Below, in pieces: positions 17,648 to 26,513 of a stretch of DNA of 64,000 bases. Source of the DNA: PXAP01 sp964421595 (GTDB lineage Bacteria > Bacteroidota > Bacteroidia > Bacteroidales > PUMT01); contig CAYQXY010000008.1 of the NCBI GenBank assembly GCA_964421595.1, positions 1-64,000 on the forward strand. Direction: 5' to 3'. A program made the translations under genes and the position numbers. Each line of letters starts with the position of its first letter. Position 1 is the stretch's first letter. Under the pieces are notes generated by a model. It saw only the letters and a program-made list of their open reading frames with translations. It was not told where the DNA came from and did not search any database.

Positions 17648-19957
17648 ATGAAACTTTTTCAACTTTTTTTATTTGTGCTTTTCTTAACTGGTTGCAACAG
17701 ACTGGAAGATAAAAATAATTCTTTCTGGAAACTTTGGTATGATAAGCCTGCATCTGAATGGACTGAAGCGCTGCCATTGGGAAACGGACGCATTGGTGCT
17801 ATGGTTTTCGGCGGAACTGAAAAAGAACAAATACAGTTTAACGAGGAAACCCTGTGGACAGGTGAACCCCACAACTATGCCAATGAAGGTGCATGGCAAT
17901 ATCTCGAACAAATCCGCAATCTCCTGAACCAGTGTAAGCAGCAGGAGGCTACTAATCTGGCGATGGAAAACTTTATGAGTATCCCGTTGAGACAAAAAGC
18001 CTACCAGCCCTTTGGCGACTTGTTGATAACCTTTCCTGGTCATAAGGGAGCTACCGGTTACTATCGTGAGTTGAATCTCTCTACGGCAAAAGTTAATGTT
18101 TCATATTTACTGGACGGTGTTAAGTTCAAACGTTCCTATTTTGTAAGTCAGCCTGACCAGGTTTTAGTTGCCGGTTTTTCGGCCGACAAAAAGAGCTCCC
18201 TTTCTTTTAATGTTGCACTTACTGCCGAACATAAGAATTATCAGACAGAAATTATAAACGGGAATGAACTTTCCCTGACTGTAAAGGTTGAAAACGGGGC
18301 CATGGAAGGTTATGCCTTGTTGAAAATTATTCAGGAGGACGGTGAAATTTCAGTGGAAAACAATAAAATTATAGTTAAAAATGCAACAAGTGCCCTGCTC
18401 ACCCTTACTGCTGCCACCAATTTTGAAAACCCAAAAGAGTTAACTGCCGATCCACATCAAAAATGCCGTGAAATAATAGATTTGATAAATTCAACTGACA
18501 GATATAATGAATTTGAAAAAAGGCACCTTGCCGAATACCAATCTTATTTCAACCGGTTTGATCTAAGCTTCGGTGGTGCAGAGAACGACACGATACCAAC
18601 GGACCGGAGAATTATAAATAAGCTGAAAACATCCGATCCGCACCTGGCAGCACTTTATGTCCAGTTTGGCCGCTACCTTCTGATTGCCAGTAGCCGTCCA
18701 AACACATACCCCGCCAACCTCCAGGGCATATGGAATAAGGACCTTTCACCCTCATGGGACAGCAAATATACGGTGAACATCAACACACAAATGAATTACT
18801 GGCCTGCAGAGGTTCTTAATCTTCCTGAATTACATGATCCGCTGTTCACACTGATCGATGAAGTTGCTGCTTCGGGTGAGATTACCGCAAAAGAGCATTA
18901 CAATTTACCCGGATGGGTATTGCATCACAACACTGATCAGTGGCGCGGTACAGCTCCCATAAATCACGCCAACCATGGGATCTGGCCTACAGGTGGTGCC
19001 TGGCTGTGCCATCATATCTGGGAACATTACCTATATAACCTTGATACAGATTTTTTATTTGAAAAATATCCTGTCCTTCGAGATGCTGCCCTTTTCTTCA
19101 GAGATTTCCTTATTCTTGATGAAGAAACCGGATGGTTTATTAGTTCACCATCCAATTCACCCGAAACCGGTGGGTTAGTAGCTGGACCTACCATGGATCA
19201 TTCTATTATCCGAAGCTTGTTTGAAATTGTGGTAAAAGCTTCTGAAATTTTACAGACAGACAAGGAGTTTGCCGGGCAATTGAATGAAATGATCCCACAG
19301 ATTGCACCCTACCAGATAGGGAAATACGGACAATTACAGGAATGGTTGGAGGATAAAGACGATCCGCAAAACAAACACCGGCATGTTTCTCATTTGTGGG
19401 CGGTTCATCCCGGCAACGAGATTAATTGGAAAGAAACACCTGAATTGATGGAAGCCGCCAGGCAATCGCTGATTTTTCGCGGCGATGAAGGTACAGGATG
19501 GAGCCTCGCGTGGAAGATTAACTTCTGGGCTAGGTTTAAAGACGGAAATCACGCATGGACAATGGTCAATACATTGCTGCAGCCGGCCGAATATCCCGGG
19601 CGGGATATCCGAGGCGGTTCCTATCCTAACCTTTTCGATGCCCATCCGCCGTTTCAGATCGACGGAAATTTTGGTGGGGCAGCCGGTATAATGGAAATGT
19701 TGATGCACAGTCATCTGGACGGGATTGAGCTTCTACCGGCATTGCCTGATGAGCTTTCTTTGGGATGGGTGAAAGGAGTGCGGGCACGTGGTGGCTTTGA
19801 GCTTGAATTTTCCTGGGAAAACGGTGAACTTTTGCATGTAAATGTATTGTCACTGGCCGGCGAACCTTTGAAAATCGTAAATGGAAATAACCTTTTGGAA
19901 ATGAATACCCGGGAAGGACAACGACTGAAATTTGACGGGATGCTGCAACAGTTATAG
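17648..19957 (+). CDS. GH95 lipoprotein, alpha-L-fucosidase or alpha-L-galactosidase
   Basis: A lipoprotein signal ending LTGC (Cys16) anchors a 769-residue protein of typical GH95 length. The GH95 N-terminal domain is plain (LWYDKPASEWTEALPLGNGR, then IGAMVFGG and FNEETLWTGEPHNY). The (alpha/alpha)6 catalytic domain carries HHNTDQWRGTAPINHANHG (426 onward), SPSNSPE (Glu506, the candidate general acid) and FQIDGNFGGAAG (Asp672, the conserved base-side residue). Family role: inverting release of terminal alpha-1,2-linked L-fucose or, in some members, L-galactose, two sugars common in algal glycans. It is followed 84 bases later by a GH31 gene on the same strand. Confidence 0.94.
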   Translation: MKLFQLFLFVLFLTGCNRLEDKNNSFWKLWYDKPASEWTEALPLGNGRIGAMVFGGTEKEQIQFNEETLWTGEPHNYANEGAWQYLEQIRNLLNQCKQQEATNLAMENFMSIPLRQKAYQPFGDLLITFPGHKGATGYYRELNLSTAKVNVSYLLDGVKFKRSYFVSQPDQVLVAGFSADKKSSLSFNVALTAEHKNYQTEIINGNELSLTVKVENGAMEGYALLKIIQEDGEISVENNKIIVKNATSALLTLTAATNFENPKELTADPHQKCREIIDLINSTDRYNEFEKRHLAEYQSYFNRFDLSFGGAENDTIPTDRRIINKLKTSDPHLAALYVQFGRYLLIASSRPNTYPANLQGIWNKDLSPSWDSKYTVNINTQMNYWPAEVLNLPELHDPLFTLIDEVAASGEITAKEHYNLPGWVLHHNTDQWRGTAPINHANHGIWPTGGAWLCHHIWEHYLYNLDTDFLFEKYPVLRDAALFFRDFLILDEETGWFISSPSNSPETGGLVAGPTMDHSIIRSLFEIVVKASEILQTDKEFAGQLNEMIPQIAPYQIGKYGQLQEWLEDKDDPQNKHRHVSHLWAVHPGNEINWKETPELMEAARQSLIFRGDEGTGWSLAWKINFWARFKDGNHAWTMVNTLLQPAEYPGRDIRGGSYPNLFDAHPPFQIDGNFGGAAGIMEMLMHSHLDGIELLPALPDELSLGWVKGVRARGGFELEFSWENGELLHVNVLSLAGEPLKIVNGNNLLEMNTREGQRLKFDGMLQQL

Positions 19958-20041
19958 ATCGGATTGCGCATCTTCAGATTATAGCTGATTGTTATAAATT
20001 ACCATTGTCATGTCAATCATGAATTCATAAAAAACAGTGCA

Positions 20042-22306
20042 ATGCAAAAGCTTTTATTGATTTTTGGATTAATTATACTTGCCATTTCCGTTAGTGCACA
20101 AGTAATAACTGAAAGTAACGGTTTTATTACAGTGAAAACAGAGAACTATACTATTGTTATCGAAAAGGATGGATTCCGGTATGAATTCAGGCAACCGGAT
20201 GGAAAAGTTATAGCTTCTGCACACGAACAGTCTGGTATTCAGATCGGTTCAGACCCTGAAAATTTAAAAGATGTTATTTCAACGAGTTATACTGGCTATG
20301 AAAATCAAATCCTGAACTTTAAAGTCTATACCATTGAAGGCGTAGCTGCAGATGTAAAAATTGATGTGCATCCAGATTGGGCCAGATTTTCCGTTGAACC
20401 AGAAGGTAAAGAGAAGTATTCGATCATTGCCCGGACAGGTGGGATAACCCCTGCTTATGGTTTGGCTGATCACTCAATTATTGATGTAAATTCTTCGGAT
20501 GTTACTGGTTTTAAATCGGAAAATTTTACATCCCGGGGTGGGGATATACGTTTGATCAGCAATTTTGTCATCTTCCCCGACAGGGGATTTGCCAATATTA
20601 ACATCGAGCCGCTTCCCAAGATAGTAAGAGTTACTGAAAAGGAGAATGTCCAGGGAGTGCGTGAAGGGACTGCCATGCCATCATTGTATTATTTTATCGG
20701 TTCACCATATACAATATATCAATCGCTCAGGGAAGTGAGAAATATCGAAGGTTACCCCTTAAAGAAACCAAAGTATCAGTTATTTGGTGTTGGCTGGGAA
20801 GCTTTTGGGGCGCTTGCCTGGAACACCAATGAGAAATCGGTACGTGAAAACATAAATCAATATCTTGAACTGGACTTTCCATTACAGTGGATGGTTATCG
20901 GTTCGGGATTCTGGCCTGGTTTGAAAGATGAGTTTGATGAAGAAGGATTTCGACACGGGGGCCAAAGAACAGGAGATAAAACCTTAAGTGAAACAGAAGT
21001 TTTGCAGGCAACTACAAGTTTTGGAATGTGGGATAAAGATAAATACCCGGATCCGGAGGGAATGATCGCTCACTTTAAAGATCATGGTTTGACAATATTA
21101 TTGGGACTGCGGATTGGATTTATTCCCGGAGGTCCATTTACAGGTAAAGGACTGGAAAACAATTTTTTTATAAAAGATGATAAAGGAAAGGCAAAACTGT
21201 TTGACGTTAGTTTTCCGGTGCCTCCGGTTTATTTGCTGGATGCCAAAAATCAGGCAGCAACTGACTGGTATGTGGAACTTAGTCAAAAATGGTTAGACTT
21301 TGGTATTGACGGTTTTAAGGAGGACCTTTTTGGGTATCCGGGCTCTTTACCCAATGATTTTATTGACCCGGTAAACAGGACCTTCATGGAACGTGGAGTC
21401 TATATAATGGGCCGCAACATGTATTTCGGTTCACCCGCCGATATCCATCGTTTTAATGACTTTAATTACAATCAGTTGCAGGATCGTGGCCCAATCAATG
21501 GTTTGGCTTATGCCTATTCTGGTTTCCCGTATGTATACCCTGATATTTCCGGGGGAACCGGATTGGCTACCGGACGTTTTGGAGATGAACCGCAAGACCG
21601 GCTTGCAGTTTACCTGATGCGATATGCCGAATATGCGGCTTTGCATCCCGCCATGTCTTTTGGTTATGGTCCCTGGAATTTTGGCGATGAAGTTGTTCAG
21701 GTAACCCGTAATGCTGCCATGCTCCATGACAGGCTGCAACCTTATACCTACAGCTACGCAATCAAGGCCTACGAAACCGGTTTCCCCTATCCTATGACCC
21801 CGCTCCCGCTCGTTTATCCGGACGATCCGGGGGTTTACGGTCTGGCTGATACGACTCGTCGCAGCTATCAGTGGCTGATCGGGGAATCCCTTCTGGCAAC
21901 TCCGCTGTATGGAGATGACTATGATACGGCAACCAGCCGGGATGTTTACCTGCCTGAGGGCACATGGATGGAATATGAAAGTGGTGAAATACATCAGGGA
22001 CCAGCTACATTGCTGAATTATCCGCTTCCAATAGGCAAAACTCCATTATTTGTGGGAGGCATCGGTATTGTCGTGGAGAAAATTAACGGAGAGCTGAAAG
22101 GGCGGCTTTATCCGGTTACCGACAATGCCACGATGGTTTTTTATGATAAGGATGGAGAAACTACGAGTACGATCACCCTTGCTGATCCGGACTGGGATAA
22201 TCCGACAGTGGTAAACCAAAGCACGGGAGTACAGGTAAGTGGAACCTGGAACCGGCATGCTTATGAATTTGTGTTTACTCCCGGAAATAATTACAGAGTT
22301 GAATAA
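20042..22306 (+). CDS. Secreted GH31 alpha-glycosidase (first of three)
   Basis: The signal peptide MQKLLLIFGLIILAISVSAQ is followed by an N-terminal beta-sandwich, then a TIM barrel with WMVIGSGFWPG and FGIDGFKEDLFG. Asp428 in KED aligns with the GH31 nucleophile (compare FKTD in alpha-xylosidases). Distal beta domains hold LATPLYGDDYDTATSRDVYLP and LPEGTWMEYESGEI. At 754 residues the length is normal. GH31 members include alpha-glucosidases, alpha-xylosidases and alpha-galactosidases; the specificity here is open. Its leader and first codons were once copied to 3503-3696. The paralogue at 22423 shares the same plan and probably the same transcript. Confidence 0.93.
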   Translation: MQKLLLIFGLIILAISVSAQVITESNGFITVKTENYTIVIEKDGFRYEFRQPDGKVIASAHEQSGIQIGSDPENLKDVISTSYTGYENQILNFKVYTIEGVAADVKIDVHPDWARFSVEPEGKEKYSIIARTGGITPAYGLADHSIIDVNSSDVTGFKSENFTSRGGDIRLISNFVIFPDRGFANINIEPLPKIVRVTEKENVQGVREGTAMPSLYYFIGSPYTIYQSLREVRNIEGYPLKKPKYQLFGVGWEAFGALAWNTNEKSVRENINQYLELDFPLQWMVIGSGFWPGLKDEFDEEGFRHGGQRTGDKTLSETEVLQATTSFGMWDKDKYPDPEGMIAHFKDHGLTILLGLRIGFIPGGPFTGKGLENNFFIKDDKGKAKLFDVSFPVPPVYLLDAKNQAATDWYVELSQKWLDFGIDGFKEDLFGYPGSLPNDFIDPVNRTFMERGVYIMGRNMYFGSPADIHRFNDFNYNQLQDRGPINGLAYAYSGFPYVYPDISGGTGLATGRFGDEPQDRLAVYLMRYAEYAALHPAMSFGYGPWNFGDEVVQVTRNAAMLHDRLQPYTYSYAIKAYETGFPYPMTPLPLVYPDDPGVYGLADTTRRSYQWLIGESLLATPLYGDDYDTATSRDVYLPEGTWMEYESGEIHQGPATLLNYPLPIGKTPLFVGGIGIVVEKINGELKGRLYPVTDNATMVFYDKDGETTSTITLADPDWDNPTVVNQSTGVQVSGTWNRHAYEFVFTPGNNYRVE

Positions 22307-22422
22307 ATGTATGGATTGAAAAACAAAACATTCAAATCACGAATTAGTAACACATTGCTAAACAAACGACTAACTATACTTAACGAATGAGATTAATTCT
22401 TAATCGTAATAATAATATAAAC

Positions 22423-24849
22423 ATGAACTACAAAAACATAACAGTAATACTGCTGATATCATTTACGCTTTTAAATTCCTGTGGCTTCGATGCTTACAAT
22501 GTTGTAACCGAAACAGATGAAAAGATCGAGATTTCTCATGTAAATTATAAGATCTCTATAGAAAAGGAGGGCTTTAAATATTCCTTCCAAAAATCAGATG
22601 GTACAGTTATTGCCGATAAACATCCTGTCTCTGGATTACGATTTACAGAAGCCGGCGGAAGCGAATTAATTGATGCTCTATTTACGGATCTTTTAGCGCA
22701 TAATAATGACCATGTTAGCATGCTTGTAACGACATCAGGTGGTGATCAGGCTAATGTAATAATTGATCTTTTTGAGAATTATGTAAAATTCAGTATTATT
22801 CCTTATGCAAATGAACTAACTGCTAACGATGAAGGAGAATCGGCTAATAGTGGAACAAACAATCAGAAAGCATTCTATATCATTGATGCACGGACTGCTT
22901 CATTAGATCCTGTATATGGTTTAGGCGATTATGGCTCTCACGCCAATGAGTTTAATGATGTAGATGCTCCCTGTGGATTTCATGTTACTGCAAGAGATGC
23001 TGCCAATGTGATGGGTTTGGTAAGGGATGAAATTACAAACCAGGGAAGCTGCAGAAGATTTATTTCAAATTTTGCAATCTTTCCGGCACATGGCTTTGCC
23101 CAGGTGCTGTTTGATGACGGTAAGAAAAGAGTGGGATTTACAGAAGACGAAAATCGCATAGGTGTAGCTGATGTGGAAAAAGTGAATACCCTGTATTACT
23201 TCATTGGGGATGATATGGAGAAAATCTATGCCGACTATAAGAATGTAAGAACGGAAGAAGGCTACCTGGATGTAAAACCGCGTTATACCATGTTTAATGT
23301 AGGTTGGGAGGCGTATGGAGCGCTTGGCTGGAATACATACCAATCTTCTGTAATGGAGAACATTGAAACATATCTTGATAAAGGTTTCCCTCTTAAATGG
23401 GGTGTTGTTGGCTCCGGATTTTGGATAGGTGCACGCAGTTCAGGGAATGAAGGGACAACTGTAAGCTTCGGGATGTGGGACAATACGCCAACTCCAAGAA
23501 ATGACGGCCTGCCAAACCCAAGGTACCCTGACCCGGAAGCACTTAAGAAGTTATTCTCGGAAAACGAAATAAGTTTACTAATAGGTATTAGAAACCATTT
23601 TAAAGATCCAACAAGTGAAAGGTACAATGAGCAAAATGATGGTTTATTCCCTGTTGAAGCACTTGAGAAAAATTATCTTTTGAGGAACCGTGAAGGAATG
23701 TTAGTCAGATCGACAAACAATTCATTCCCGGGTGGGCCAATATTTTTTCTTGATAGCTTTAATGAACAAGCAATGAAATGGTTTAAAGAAAACTTTGACC
23801 TTTGGGGTGTGGATGGCCTAAAAGAAGACGCTATGATTTATGATAAACATTATCAGGATGCCATGTGGAATCCCTTTAACAAATATCTTTCAGATAATGA
23901 TTATTTGGTGATTGTTCGAAATGCTGCTTATTCTGTACCGGGCGATCTTATCAGAATTAATGATTCTTATGCCGGAGCCGGAGAGCATTATCATGCCGAC
24001 CCTCATCGTATTCCCCTCAATTTATTAAATAATGCGGCCAGTGGCGCAGCAAACGGATATCCGGATATCATAGGAGGAACACCTGTAACCGGAACCACAA
24101 ATGATACTTTCAGGAAGTATTATGTGAGAAATGTTATTCTTGCGGCTGTAACACCGGGAATGTCTTTCGGAAGAGGCCCCTGGTTGATGGAACACCAGGA
24201 GTATGAAGAAATTGCATTAAAAGCAGCATTATGGCACGACAAGTATGCTCCTTATATTTATAGCGCAGCCATTGACAGTTACAATTCAGGATACCCGCAT
24301 ACTATGACACCTTTGCATATAGCCTTTCCCAAAGATGAAAATACGTATAATCTTATAAGCCGTGATAAAAAACAGTATCACTGGATGCTTGGGCCGTCAA
24401 TGCTGGCAACACCTTTATTTGGTACAGACTTCGAAACAGCTGTTTCACGGGATGTGTATCTTCCTGAAGGAAAATGGATTGATTATGAAACAGGAAAAGT
24501 GTTTTATGGACCAACCACGCTTGAAGCTTATAACTTTCCGGAAAATAAAATCCCTGTTTTTATTGGTGGCAAAGGTGTAGTCGTATCGAAAGTCAGTCAA
24601 AAGTCTGAGAATTTAAATGCAGAAATATTTCCGATTGCTAAAGACGGATCATCTTATACATTCACTTATATTGATGGAGAAACAACCTCTACGATCACTA
24701 ATAATAATTATGGATGGAATCCTGAAACAATGGTGATCAATGATACCACAACAGGTGAAATGGTTGATTTTGATTACAATGATACTTCAGGATCATTTAA
24801 ATTTGCCTTAACGCCAGAGAATAATTACGAATTAACTGGAGGTGAATAA
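22423..24849 (+). CDS. GH31 alpha-glycosidase lipoprotein (second of three)
   Basis: The start at 22423 (MNYKNITVILLISFTLLNSC) gives a clean lipobox; the ATG at 22387 would put a charged stretch in front. The protein parallels the 20042 gene throughout: YKISIEKEGFKYSFQKSDG, NVGWEAYGALGWNT, GVVGSGFWIG, WGVDGLKEDAMI (nucleophile candidate Asp469) and LATPLFGTDFETAVSRDVYLP. The two are clear tandem paralogues but strongly diverged, so different linkages or substrates are likely. Lipid anchoring differs from the soluble export predicted for its neighbour. It ends a + strand run and faces the lactonase-type gene on the minus strand. Confidence 0.92.
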   Translation: MNYKNITVILLISFTLLNSCGFDAYNVVTETDEKIEISHVNYKISIEKEGFKYSFQKSDGTVIADKHPVSGLRFTEAGGSELIDALFTDLLAHNNDHVSMLVTTSGGDQANVIIDLFENYVKFSIIPYANELTANDEGESANSGTNNQKAFYIIDARTASLDPVYGLGDYGSHANEFNDVDAPCGFHVTARDAANVMGLVRDEITNQGSCRRFISNFAIFPAHGFAQVLFDDGKKRVGFTEDENRIGVADVEKVNTLYYFIGDDMEKIYADYKNVRTEEGYLDVKPRYTMFNVGWEAYGALGWNTYQSSVMENIETYLDKGFPLKWGVVGSGFWIGARSSGNEGTTVSFGMWDNTPTPRNDGLPNPRYPDPEALKKLFSENEISLLIGIRNHFKDPTSERYNEQNDGLFPVEALEKNYLLRNREGMLVRSTNNSFPGGPIFFLDSFNEQAMKWFKENFDLWGVDGLKEDAMIYDKHYQDAMWNPFNKYLSDNDYLVIVRNAAYSVPGDLIRINDSYAGAGEHYHADPHRIPLNLLNNAASGAANGYPDIIGGTPVTGTTNDTFRKYYVRNVILAAVTPGMSFGRGPWLMEHQEYEEIALKAALWHDKYAPYIYSAAIDSYNSGYPHTMTPLHIAFPKDENTYNLISRDKKQYHWMLGPSMLATPLFGTDFETAVSRDVYLPEGKWIDYETGKVFYGPTTLEAYNFPENKIPVFIGGKGVVVSKVSQKSENLNAEIFPIAKDGSSYTFTYIDGETTSTITNNNYGWNPETMVINDTTTGEMVDFDYNDTSGSFKFALTPENNYELTGGE

Positions 24850-25017
24850 GGCTATTTATTTAGAAGCGCCGATGGCGATCAGTAAGATTCCGGAAAGAAT
24901 ATTTAAATCCATAATTACAAGGTTATAGAAATCATCTCTGCCAGGTTGAGCCTGTCAGTTGCAACCGGGCATACGATCAATCAGAACCGACAGGAGCATT
25001 TCAAATAAAAAATGATC

Positions 25018-26175
25018 CTACTTCAAAATCATTTGTGTAACACAAACTGCCCGTGGAACAACCAACTCGGTTCCCGTATAGTTAAGTGCACCCGTTAAAG
25101 GGTCCCGGCGAAACACTACGATATGGTTACTATCCCTGTTGGCAACAAAAACCAGTTCCCCGCTTTCATCGATCATAAAATTACGGGGATGCTGGCCTGT
25201 GGTTGGTTCATGTCCTGCCAGGCTGAGCTCACCCGTGGACTCATCAATAGAAAAAATCACAATACTTTCGTGCCCTCTGTTGGAAGCATAGAGAAATTTT
25301 CCGTCAGGAGAGACATGGATATCAGCGGCGGTGTTACTGCCCTGAAAATCACCTGGAAGCATTGATACCCGCTGTACCTGCTGCATAGCCCCGCTCTTCT
25401 TATCTACGCTAAGCACTGCAATGGTTGAACTGAGTTCTTCCGCCGAATAGGCGTATGCACCATCCGGACGAAATGATAAATGCCGGGGGCCAGATCCGGG
25501 TGTATTCTCAAACCAGGGGGTGGATGCCGAAGAGAGAGCCCTCTTTTGACGGTCAACTTCATAGATCATGATTCTATCCAGGCCCAGATCAGAGACATAG
25601 ACAAATCTGCCGTCGGGCGAGGGATCTGCTGCATGTGCATGGGCAGTTTGTTGTCGTGTGGGATGGATGCTGCTGCCTCTATGCTGAACAACATCAGAAG
25701 CTATATCCAAACCACCGTCATCGCGGATGGGAAGCATGATTGCATTACCGGAAGTGTAGTTGGAGACATAAACAAACGATCCCAGCGGGTCAACACTTAC
25801 ATGAGCAGGACCTATTCCCATTACCGATTGTTCATTAATCAATGACAGCATTCCAGTATCCGTGTTGGCCCGGTAAGCCCCAATGGAATGATGATCGTTT
25901 TGATCGGATATCGGTGAACGGCTTGCAGAATATACTACCGGCATTGTTGGGTGAACGGCCTGAAACGATGGTGACAACCTGTCGGAAATTGTGTGAAGAA
26001 GTTCAAAGCTGAGGTTTTCCCGGTCAAAAGAAAATACATAGAGTCCTTCACCGCCTTCACCATCAAACGTTCCGGCAATAATAAGCTCTTTGGTCTCATT
26101 CTGCAAACATCCGCCAAAGCCAGATAACATGGCAAATACTATCACCACGGCAGCTATTTTGTTCTGAAACTTCAT
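25018..26175 (-). CDS. Lactonase-family seven-bladed propeller lipoprotein
   Basis: The protein has a lipoprotein signal (GFGGC, Cys23) and repeated blades of the PF10282 lactonase family: HVSVDPLGSFVYVSNYTSGN, DPSPDGRFVYVSDLGLDR, SFRPDGAYAYSAEELSS, VSPDGKFLYASNRGHES and IDESGELVFVANRDSN. Its 385 residues fit 6-phosphogluconolactonase (Pgl)-like propellers, but here the protein is exported. Family role: hydrolysis of sugar lactones; many members remain untested. With the FAD oxidoreductase and the Gfo/Idh/MocA enzyme of this locus it could open a lactone made by sugar oxidation outside the cytoplasm, which is inference. It is the only minus-strand gene between 1 and 30 kb and has its own upstream region. 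Confidence 0.88.
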   Translation of the reverse strand: MKFQNKIAAVVIVFAMLSGFGGCLQNETKELIIAGTFDGEGGEGLYVFSFDRENLSFELLHTISDRLSPSFQAVHPTMPVVYSASRSPISDQNDHHSIGAYRANTDTGMLSLINEQSVMGIGPAHVSVDPLGSFVYVSNYTSGNAIMLPIRDDGGLDIASDVVQHRGSSIHPTRQQTAHAHAADPSPDGRFVYVSDLGLDRIMIYEVDRQKRALSSASTPWFENTPGSGPRHLSFRPDGAYAYSAEELSSTIAVLSVDKKSGAMQQVQRVSMLPGDFQGSNTAADIHVSPDGKFLYASNRGHESIVIFSIDESTGELSLAGHEPTTGQHPRNFMIDESGELVFVANRDSNHIVVFRRDPLTGALNYTGTELVVPRAVCVTQMILK

Positions 26176-26224
26176 AGAAAAATGATTTAGTTATGGGTAA
26201 CTGAAACTGTTTCTAAAGGTTAAT

Positions 26225-26358
26225 TCACCACCGAAATTTAATACAATTTTTCATTCCTTTGGGAATTATTACAATGCTTCCGTTTCCACCAACATCTGTC
26301 CTTATGTTCATTCGGTTTCCTGTGTGATCTTTCCCTTCGTTAATCCACCCTGGGAGAT
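26225..26358 (-). pseudogene. Orphan 3' gene tail upstream of the lactonase-type gene
   Basis: On the minus strand an open stretch of about 41 codons between stops reads HLPGWINEGKDHTGNRMNI, then RTDVGGNGSIVIIPKGMKN and ends with TGA. The composition looks like real protein (a glycine turn, then a beta strand IVIIPKG). There is no start or upstream domain; a TAA lies directly before it. I cannot name the family. It is probably the last piece of a deleted gene that preceded the lactonase-type gene. Confidence 0.35.
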
Positions 26359-26513
26359 GGGATTAACCTGCTATGTAATCGGGCGCGCAAACTGGGATTA
26401 CACCCGGCATGTCGCTTATCCAATTAATTCCCTTGATTCAAATTACCCGTAAAAAATAATTGATAGATGAATTGTTATTATTATTATTGTTATTATTATT
26501 TAAAACCCACATC

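Noticed and set aside
21431..21994. Open frame of 187 codons on the minus strand
   Set aside because: Antisense to the GH31 catalytic domain; no independent support.
26460..26513. In-frame extension of the third GH31 gene giving poly-leucine
   Set aside because: It translates a TTA microsatellite (26474-26500); the ATG at 26514 begins a normal signal peptide.
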